From positions 1 to 10,092 of the forward strand of contig JABIRQ010000485.1 in the NCBI GenBank assembly GCA_018699755.1: a stretch of 10,092 bases of DNA, written 5' to 3'. The stretch is from Rhodospirillaceae bacterium (GTDB lineage: Bacteria > Pseudomonadota > Alphaproteobacteria > CADEGL01). The notes below the pieces were generated by a model that did not search any database, was not told where the DNA came from, and was given only the letters and a program-made list of their open reading frames with translations. This document shows positions 5,810 through 10,092 of the stretch, in pieces. A program made the position numbers and the translations under genes. Each line of letters starts with the position of its first letter. Position 1 is the stretch's first letter.

Positions 5810-5886
5810 TGGTCGGAGTGAGAGGATTTGAACCTCCGGCCCCTGCCTCCCGAAGACAGTGCTCTACCAGGCTGAGCTACACTCCG
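5810..5886 (-). tRNA. tRNA-Pro, anticodon CGG
   Basis: Read on the minus strand this 77-nt gene begins CGGAGTG, which pairs with CACTCCG before discriminator A and an encoded CCA (5810-5812). The D arm contains GCTCAGCCTGGTAGAGC. The anticodon stem CTGTC/GGCAG encloses TTCGGGA, so the anticodon is CGG, reading the proline codon CCG. The T arm is GGAGGTTCAAATCCTC. The CGG 5' end is typical of bacterial tRNA-Pro. It has its own promoter upstream and a hairpin terminator downstream. Confidence 0.97.
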
Positions 5887-5898
5887 TCCGGGCGGGGC

Positions 5899-5927
5899 TG
5901 TATAGCGCCAAGGCCCCGGCGATTCAA
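5899..5927 (-). promoter_or_regulatory. Promoter of the tRNA-Pro gene
   Basis: On the minus strand: TTGAAT (5922-5927), a 17-bp spacer and TATACA (5899-5904). Transcription would start a few bases before the mature tRNA 5' end at 5886. Both the match to sigma-70 consensus and the position are good. Confidence 0.75.
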
Positions 5928-5964
5928 CCGAAACGCGGATTCGCCGATTTCCGCGCGGCGGCGG

Positions 5965-6984
5965 TCAATGCGCCCGTTCGATGCAGAAGTCGATGACCTC
6001 GACCAGGGCCGACTTGGCGTCCGAGGCGGGGAAGATTCCCAGGGCGTCGCGTGCCACGGCGCCGTAATGCCGGGCGCGCTCCACGGCGTCGTCCAAGGCG
6101 CCGTGGCGGACCATCAGTTCGATGGCGTGTTCCAGATCGCCCTCGCGCTGTTCCATCTCCTCCAGGGTGCGGCGCCAGAAGGCACGTTCCGCTTCCGATC
6201 CGCGCCGGAAGGCGAGGATGACGGGCAGGGTGATCTTGCCGTCCTGAAAATCGTCGCCGATGGTCTTGCCCAGTTCGGCCTGGGCCGCCGAATAGTCCAG
6301 CATGTCGTCGATCAATTGGAAGGCGATGCCGAGGTTGAGGCCGTAACTTTCCAGCGCATCCGCCTCGACCTTGGGGCGTTCGGCCACGATCGCGCCGATC
6401 CGGCAGGCCGCCGCGAACAGCGCCGCGGTCTTGCACTGGATAACATCGAGATAGGCTTGTTCGCCCGTTTCCGTGTCGTTGGCCGTGACCAGTTGGGCGA
6501 CCTCGCCCTCGGCGATGATCGAGCTCGCCCGGCTCAGGATCGCGAGCACCTCGAGCGAGCCGTCCTCGACCATGAGCTGGAAGGCGCGACTGAACAGGAA
6601 ATCCCCGACCAGCACGCTGGACTTGTTGCCCCAGACCGCGTTGGCCGTCGCCATGCCGCGCCGTAGATCGCTTTCGTCGACCACGTCGTCATGCAGCAAG
6701 GTGGCGGTGTGAATGAACTCGACGCAGGCTGCCAGCGGCACATGGCGCTGGCCCTTATGGCCGCACAGCCGGGCCGAGGCGATGGTCAGCATGGGGCGCA
6801 GGCGCTTGCCGCCGGCCGCGACGATATGGCCGGCGAGCTGCGGGATCAGCGCGACGTCGCTCTGCATGTGATGGATGATGACCTCGTTGACCCGGATGAG
6901 GTCATCGGCGGCCAATTGGTTGAGACGATCGATCGACGGGCGCTTGCGGCCCGCCGCGCTGTCGACATGGACGACGACGGCCAC
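5965..6984 (-). CDS. ispB: All-trans polyprenyl diphosphate synthase (octaprenyl/decaprenyl type)
   Basis: A 339-aa cytoplasmic enzyme that extends farnesyl or geranylgeranyl diphosphate with isopentenyl diphosphate to make the ubiquinone side chain. Motifs in order: GGKRLRP (58-64), the first Asp-rich motif LLHDDVVDESDLRRG (96-110, with the Asp residues and the RR pair intact), GDFLFSRAF (117-125), KTAALF (175-180) and the second Asp-rich motif LIDDMLDYSA (224-233). Length and motifs fit long-chain synthases. Alphaproteobacteria commonly make ubiquinone-10, so decaprenyl is a fair guess, but chain length cannot be read here. The start is GTG at 6984 with AAGGGA 5 nt upstream; the frame is open to 7260, but that extension is antisense to the DUF2007 gene. 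Divergent from DUF2007, the usual alphaproteobacterial arrangement. Confidence 0.95.
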   Translation of the reverse strand: MAVVVHVDSAAGRKRPSIDRLNQLAADDLIRVNEVIIHHMQSDVALIPQLAGHIVAAGGKRLRPMLTIASARLCGHKGQRHVPLAACVEFIHTATLLHDDVVDESDLRRGMATANAVWGNKSSVLVGDFLFSRAFQLMVEDGSLEVLAILSRASSIIAEGEVAQLVTANDTETGEQAYLDVIQCKTAALFAAACRIGAIVAERPKVEADALESYGLNLGIAFQLIDDMLDYSAAQAELGKTIGDDFQDGKITLPVILAFRRGSEAERAFWRRTLEEMEQREGDLEHAIELMVRHGALDDAVERARHYGAVARDALGIFPASDAKSALVEVIDFCIERAH

Positions 6985-7028
6985 GGATTTCCCTTTCGGA
7001 GTGTGCTTGACGCGTCTGTGCGCCCAGG

Positions 7029-7056
7029 AGGATAAGGCCCCTTGATGGACGGTCAA
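7029..7056 (-). promoter_or_regulatory. Candidate promoter of the polyprenyl synthase gene
   Basis: On the minus strand: TTGACC (7051-7056), a 16-bp spacer and TATCCT (7029-7034), about 45 bp before the GTG start at 6984. Assigned by eye. Confidence 0.4.
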
Positions 7057-7114
7057 GGAACATCGCCGTGAGAGTTCGGTTCCGCGGGGCCGCGCCGCGC
7101 TTGTCGGTCTTTCG

Positions 7115-7330
7115 ATGCGCGAGCTGATCCGCTCGAACGACCCGGTTTTTCTGTCCTGGCTGGTCGCCGTCCTGGCGGGCGAGGGGATCGATGCCGTCGT
7201 CCTGGACGCGCATACCAGCATCCTCGAAGGCAGCATCGGCGCGATCCCGCGCCGCGTCATGGTCGTGAGGGAGGATTTCGCCCGCGCCCGGCGCCTGCTC
7301 GAGGACGCGGGCGAGTTGCCGCCCGAATAG
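7115..7330 (+). CDS. DUF2007 family small protein
   Basis: A 71-aa cytoplasmic protein that covers the whole DUF2007 domain: an N-terminal strand (MRELIRSNDP), a helix (VFLSWLVAVLAGEGI), then DAVVLDAHTSILEGSIGAIP, then RRVMVVREDFARARRLLEDAG. The family is annotated only as putative signal-transducing, and no ligand or partner is established. The ATG at 7115 has no clear Shine-Dalgarno sequence. Lying between the polyprenyl synthase and a TrmN6-like methyltransferase is usual for this family in alphaproteobacteria, though here a leftward gene separates it from the methyltransferase. Convergent with that gene, 47 bp apart. Confidence 0.85.
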   Translation: MRELIRSNDPVFLSWLVAVLAGEGIDAVVLDAHTSILEGSIGAIPRRVMVVREDFARARRLLEDAGELPPE

Positions 7331-7377
7331 ACCTAGCGCGCCGGAGCCCTGGCTTCGGGCGGCGAAGCGCGCGCGAC

Positions 7378-7830
7378 TTATTCGTCGGCCTTCTTCTCGT
7401 CGGTCTCCTTCGCGTCCGCTTCGCCGCTTTCCTCGCCCTCCGGCTTCACGCGCTCCAGGCAGGCCTGATAGATCGCACGAAAATTCTTGGCCGGATTCTG
7501 GTTCTCCCACAGGTCGTAGTCGTTCTTGATATATTCGAAGAGCAGCTTGCGGATTTCGTTCAAACCGATTTCCTGGGTGCAGACGTAGAACCACTCCATG
7601 TTCTCGTTCGGCGCGCCGAAAGCCGGCGCCAGCAGCATCCCTTCGATCAGGCCCGAGATGTAGGCCTTCTTCGTCAATCCATCCATGTCCATATACTGCA
7701 CCCCGGAGACATAGCCGCCGTGGATGCGAATGGTGCCGTCCTGGCTCGCACCTTCGGCCGCGCTCGCCGCGCTCGGTGCCGTCAGGAACAGGACCGCCAG
7801 GAATGCGGCCGCCAAGTTGATGTTTCGCAC
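7378..7830 (-). CDS. Small periplasmic two-cysteine protein, possibly Rap1a/Tai-like
   Basis: A 150-aa precursor. Residues 1-24 are a signal peptide (LAAAFLAVLFLTAP, then SAASA). The mature domain is mostly helical, with just two cysteines (84 and 124) that could form one disulfide, and a pattern Y-I-S-G-L-I-E-G, then a first Cys, a helix ending in a tyrosine (LLFEYIKNDYDLW), and AIYQACLERV. That layout is reminiscent of Rap1a/Tai periplasmic proteins, but no effector gene is nearby and I consider the match weak. The last 20 residues (EGEESGEADAKETDEKKADE) are a charged low-complexity tail. The start is GTG at 7830, supported by GGAGG 6 nt upstream. It sits between DUF2007 and the methyltransferase in the opposite direction. 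Confidence 0.8.
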   Translation of the reverse strand: MRNINLAAAFLAVLFLTAPSAASAAEGASQDGTIRIHGGYVSGVQYMDMDGLTKKAYISGLIEGMLLAPAFGAPNENMEWFYVCTQEIGLNEIRKLLFEYIKNDYDLWENQNPAKNFRAIYQACLERVKPEGEESGEADAKETDEKKADE

Positions 7831-7836
7831 GCTTTA

Positions 7837-7841
7837 CCTCC
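7837..7841 (-). promoter_or_regulatory. Strong ribosome binding site fixing a GTG start
   Basis: GGAGG on the minus strand, 6 nt before GTG 7830. It is the best Shine-Dalgarno match in the window and settles the non-ATG start of the small periplasmic protein. Confidence 0.75.
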
Positions 7842-7914
7842 GGGATAGGCCGAGCGAAAGTTAAGACAGAGGTGCGGCCCGCGAACAAGTGGCGCCCTCG
7901 CGGACAGGGATACC

Positions 7915-8694
7915 ATGGAACAGGAAGCGATCGCCCGGCGCGTGGTGGAGCCGCTCGAGACGACACGGAACACCCTGTTGGGCGGCCGGATCGTTCTGCA
8001 TCAGCCGCGCCGGGGGGCGCGCGCGACGGGCGAGCCGGTTCTCCTCGCCGCGGCCCTGCAGGCCGCGCCGGGGCAGACCGTGCTCGATGCCGGCGCGGGC
8101 ACGGGCGCCGCGTCGCTTTGCCTGGCCCATAGGTTGCCCGGCCTCGCCGTGACGGCGCTGGAGGTGCAACCGTCTCTGGCTGAACTGGCCCGTCGCAACG
8201 CGGTAGAGAACGGTGGGTCCGATGCGATCCGGGTGATCGAGGGCGATCTCGCGGTGCCGCCCTCCGGGGTCGGGCGCATCGCCTTCGATCATGTCATGAC
8301 CAATCCGCCTTTCTTCCTGGCCGGGCGCGGTCGCCCGTCGCCGGACGAGAGTCGGTCCTTGGCGCGGAGGGAGGCGGCCCTGGACCTGGCGGCCTGGCTG
8401 CGCGCCTGCCTGGCCCGGCTGAAGCCCGGCGGCACCATTACCGCGATCCATCGCGCCGAACGGCTGGGCGAGCTTCTGGCCGTGCTCGATGGCCGCACCG
8501 GCGGGCTTCGGGTCCATCCCCTCTGGCCGGTGGCGGGTCGGTCGGCCAAGCTCGTGCTCGTCCAGGCGCGCAAGGGCAGCGGCGCGCCTGCCGTCATGTT
8601 GCCGGGCATGGTCTTGCACGAAGCCGACGGCGCCTTCACCGAGCAGGCCCAGGCAATCCTGCGCGACGGCAGACACTTGGCGATCGAGGCTTAA
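7915..8694 (+). CDS. TrmN6-like tRNA (adenine-N6) methyltransferase
   Basis: A 259-aa class I SAM-dependent methyltransferase. The N-terminal LLGGRIVLHQP (21-31) and GEPVLLAAAL (39-48) are typical of the TrmN6/YfiC group, which methylates N6 of A37 in tRNA1-Val. SAM-binding motif I is VLDAGAGTGAAS (56-67), followed by the acidic strand end ALEV (81-84). The catalytic NPPF (130-133, in VMTNPPFF) is the N6-adenine signature. The usual GYR motif before the active region reads GAR here, a small departure. The ATG at 7915 has AGGGA just upstream. The S49 peptidase gene follows within about 40 bp, so they are probably one operon. The family is sure; the exact tRNA substrate is inferred. Confidence 0.9.
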   Translation: MEQEAIARRVVEPLETTRNTLLGGRIVLHQPRRGARATGEPVLLAAALQAAPGQTVLDAGAGTGAASLCLAHRLPGLAVTALEVQPSLAELARRNAVENGGSDAIRVIEGDLAVPPSGVGRIAFDHVMTNPPFFLAGRGRPSPDESRSLARREAALDLAAWLRACLARLKPGGTITAIHRAERLGELLAVLDGRTGGLRVHPLWPVAGRSAKLVLVQARKGSGAPAVMLPGMVLHEADGAFTEQAQAILRDGRHLAIEA

Positions 8695-8735
8695 AGCGCT
8701 TGCGCCGCGCCCTGTCGGACCCCACCTATGCGGAC

Positions 8736-9617
8736 ATGATGAAATCCCCTCTCCTTTCCCGAATCCTGCCTGGCCGCATGGGCACGCCCAAGCCGGTGGT
8801 CGCCGTGCTCTCCCTTTCCGGCGTGATCGGCCAGATCGGCCCCATGCGCCGGGGGCTGTCCCTCTCCGGCTTGGCCGATCCGATCGAGCGCGCTTTCAAG
8901 CCGCGCCATCTTTCGGCCGTCGCCCTGGCGATCAACTCGCCCGGCGGTTCGGCCGCCCAGTCGGCCCTCATTCACAAGCGCATCCGGGCCCATGCGGCGG
9001 AGAAGGGCGTGCCCGTCTTCGCCTTCGTCGAGGATGTCGCGGCCTCCGGCGGCTATATGCTGGCCTGCGCGGGGGACGAGATCTTCGCCGACGAGTCTTC
9101 CCTCATCGGCTCCATTGGCGTGGTTTCCTCTGGTTTCGGCTTCACCGGACTGATCGAACGTCTTGGGGTCGAGCGGCGCGTCCATGCCACCGATCCGCGC
9201 AAGACCCGGCTCGACCCGTTCCTCGACGAACGGCCCGAGGATGTCGAATTCCTGCGCGGCATCCAGGAGGAGGCCCATAAGGCGTTTCGCGATCTCGTCG
9301 CGGCGCGCCGGGGCACGCGCCTCGACGCGCCCGAGGACGAGCTTTACAGCGGCGACGTCTGGATCGGCACCCGCGCCCTGGCCATGGGTCTGATCGACGG
9401 CATCGGCGATTTGCGCTCGGTCATGCGCGCGCGCTTCGGCGATCAGGTCCGCTTCCAGAAGGTCGAGGGCGAGCGCGGCTGGTTGCGCCGCCGCCTGGGC
9501 ATCGGCGCCTCCGGCGGTCTCGCGGGGGGCTCTCTCGGCGCTCTCGGCCAAGATTGGGCCGGCACGCTTATCGCGGCGGCGGAAGAACGGCTATATTGGT
9601 CGCGCTTCGGTCTCTAG
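8736..9617 (+). CDS. S49 family signal-peptide peptidase-like serine protease (SppA/SohB type)
   Basis: A 293-aa single-domain S49 peptidase, the size of the short SppA and SohB types. Landmarks: VVAVLSLSGVIG (21-32), LAINSPGGSAAQS (65-77), AASGGYMLACAGDEIFAD (102-119) with the predicted nucleophile Ser104, SLIGSIGVV (122-130), and Lys156 in DPRKTRLDPF as the general base. The 52-residue Ser-Lys gap equals that of B. subtilis SppA. These enzymes cleave leftover signal peptides or membrane-protein fragments. I see no strong N-terminal membrane anchor, unlike classical SppA, so it may sit on the cytoplasmic face. The start is unsure: the frame is open from TTG 8700, and I chose ATG 8736, though ATG 8739 is equally possible and neither has a clear ribosome binding site. 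Probably co-transcribed with the methyltransferase. Confidence 0.9.
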   Translation: MMKSPLLSRILPGRMGTPKPVVAVLSLSGVIGQIGPMRRGLSLSGLADPIERAFKPRHLSAVALAINSPGGSAAQSALIHKRIRAHAAEKGVPVFAFVEDVAASGGYMLACAGDEIFADESSLIGSIGVVSSGFGFTGLIERLGVERRVHATDPRKTRLDPFLDERPEDVEFLRGIQEEAHKAFRDLVAARRGTRLDAPEDELYSGDVWIGTRALAMGLIDGIGDLRSVMRARFGDQVRFQKVEGERGWLRRRLGIGASGGLAGGSLGALGQDWAGTLIAAAEERLYWSRFGL

Positions 9618-9663
9618 CGGGCGCGATCTAAGGCCTTGGCGCCGCGCGCCGTCCCGGGGGGAA

Positions 9664-9951
9664 ATGTTCGGCATCGGGTTCAAGGAGCTGCTGCTCCTCA
9701 TCGGCGTTCTGCTGGTCGTTTGGTACGGCGCGCGCGTCCTGCGGCGGTTCGAGGACCATCGCGGCCGGCGCGCGGCCATGCATGACAAGCGGCGCGCGAC
9801 GAAGGCCAGGTCGAGGGCCGAGCCCGCGCCGAAGGCCGAGGAGCCCGGCGTTGAGGAGATGGCCGAATGCCCAGCCTGCGGCGTCTATCATGCCACGGGA
9901 ACGCAGCCGCGCTGCGAGCGCGGAGACTGTCCCCTGCGTGCCGGAGCCTAG
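9664..9951 (+). CDS. Small membrane-anchored protein with TatA-like N-terminus and C4 metal motif
   Basis: A 95-aa protein. Residues 1-24 (MFGIGFKELLLLIGVLLVVW) look like the N-terminus of TatA/TatB: a short hydrophobic span with a polar residue at position 8. A basic, Ala-rich linker follows (RRFEDHRGRRAAMHDKRRA), then CPAC (69-72) and CERGDC (83-88), four cysteines that could hold one zinc. It lacks TatA's FGP amphipathic-helix motif, so it is not a Tat translocase. Small proteins of this layout next to glyQ occur in alphaproteobacteria, but I know of no function. The ATG at 9664 has a GGGGGGAA purine run directly upstream. It starts 46 bp after the S49 gene and may be co-transcribed with it. 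Confidence 0.75.
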   Translation: MFGIGFKELLLLIGVLLVVWYGARVLRRFEDHRGRRAAMHDKRRATKARSRAEPAPKAEEPGVEEMAECPACGVYHATGTQPRCERGDCPLRAGA

Positions 9952-9969
9952 CGGGTTCCGGGCCTTCGC

Positions 9970-9998
9970 TTGACCCGTCCCGGCGGCGGCAATAGGGT
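9970..9998 (+). promoter_or_regulatory. Promoter of glyQ
   Basis: TTGACC (9970-9975), a 17-bp spacer and TAGGGT (9993-9998), about 40 bp before the glyQ start. The same TAGGGT -10 appears in the candidate promoter at 2291. Confidence 0.5.
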
Positions 9999-10029
9999 CC
10001 GCCGCAACCCCAGTTCCTGCGGGCTTCCC

Positions 10030-10051
10030 ATGACCGCGAAATGACCGCCAA
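10030..10051 (+). repeat. 11-bp tandem duplication across the glyQ start
   Basis: ATGACCGCGAA and ATGACCGCCAA follow each other directly, differing at one base. The first copy gives a four-codon frame (MTAK) whose TGA overlaps the ATG of glyQ as ATGA. Either ATG could be recognised by ribosomes, but only the second leads into GlyQ. Confidence 0.6.
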
Positions 10052-10092
10052 TCGCGCCGATACCAGCTTTCAAGCGCTGATCCTGAAGCTTC
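10041..10092 (+). CDS. glyQ: Glycine-tRNA ligase alpha subunit, 5' end only
   Basis: The first 17 codons, MTANRADTSFQALILKL, cut off by the end of the window. The SFQALILKL stretch matches the start of bacterial GlyQ (usually SFQDLILTLQ), the alpha subunit of the tetrameric glycyl-tRNA synthetase that forms glycine adenylate and charges tRNA-Gly in the cytoplasm. Its position after the S49 peptidase and a C4 mini-protein is common in alphaproteobacteria; glyS should follow. Only 52 bp are visible, so the call depends on this short match plus context. A four-codon leader frame overlaps the start. Confidence 0.7.
   Translation, partial: MTANRADTSFQALILKL

Noticed and set aside
5810..5886. Direct repeat of the tRNA-Pro 3' end marking an integrated element
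   Set aside because: I looked for a second copy of the T-arm and acceptor sequence in the window and found only chance 7-base matches.
5965..7260. 431-aa version of the polyprenyl synthase
   Set aside because: The extra 92 residues run antisense over the promoter and the DUF2007 gene; GTG 6984 has a good ribosome binding site and the usual protein length.
7340..7372. GC-rich inverted repeats between DUF2007 and the convergent gene as bidirectional terminator
   Set aside because: The arms are short (GCGCGC) or imperfect and no T-tract follows on either side.

Overview
The window is GC-rich chromosomal DNA with the codon habits and gene order of an alphaproteobacterium, probably of the Rhodospirillales type. 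This rests on the run polyprenyl diphosphate synthase / DUF2007 / TrmN6-like methyltransferase / S49 peptidase / glyQ, and on the families of the remaining genes. No phage, transposase, CRISPR array or toxin-antitoxin operon was found. Most of the window is ordinary core genome, with a few unusual small or exported proteins between the core genes.

Layout. (1) Positions 41-2262 hold a divergent pair of exported proteins. The leftward one is a cysteine-array protein with repeated Asn-Pro-Cys triplets in front of a cytochrome P460-like haem domain. The rightward one is an exported SUMF1/FGE-sulfatase-fold protein without the catalytic cysteine spacing of true formylglycine-generating enzymes. 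They share a 203-bp intergenic region with two adjacent palindromes. (2) Positions 2385-4200 hold a conserved histidine-rich protein of unknown function, a membrane-anchored rhodanese on the minus strand that looks leaderless, and a small secreted four-cysteine protein. (3) Positions 4155-5090 hold a leftward two-gene unit, PqiA-like then DUF4112. Its end overlaps the secreted-protein gene tail-to-tail by 46 bp. (4) Positions 5241-5886 hold a REP-like hairpin remnant, two overlapping small membrane-protein genes in visibly AT-richer DNA, and a leftward tRNA-Pro(CGG) with its own promoter and intrinsic terminator. (5) Positions 5965-10092 hold the core block: leftward ispB-like polyprenyl synthase and rightward DUF2007, TrmN6-like methyltransferase, S49 peptidase, a TatA-like anchored C4 mini-protein and the first codons of glyQ. 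A leftward gene for a small periplasmic protein interrupts this block.

How they work together. The core block covers the quinone side chain, RNA modification, membrane proteolysis and glycyl-tRNA charging; these jobs are not obviously linked. The P460/SUMF1 pair is the best candidate for an undescribed functional unit: both products are exported, they are divergently transcribed, and one carries 31 cysteines in a metal-ligand-like array beside a haem domain. The coupling is inferred from position only.
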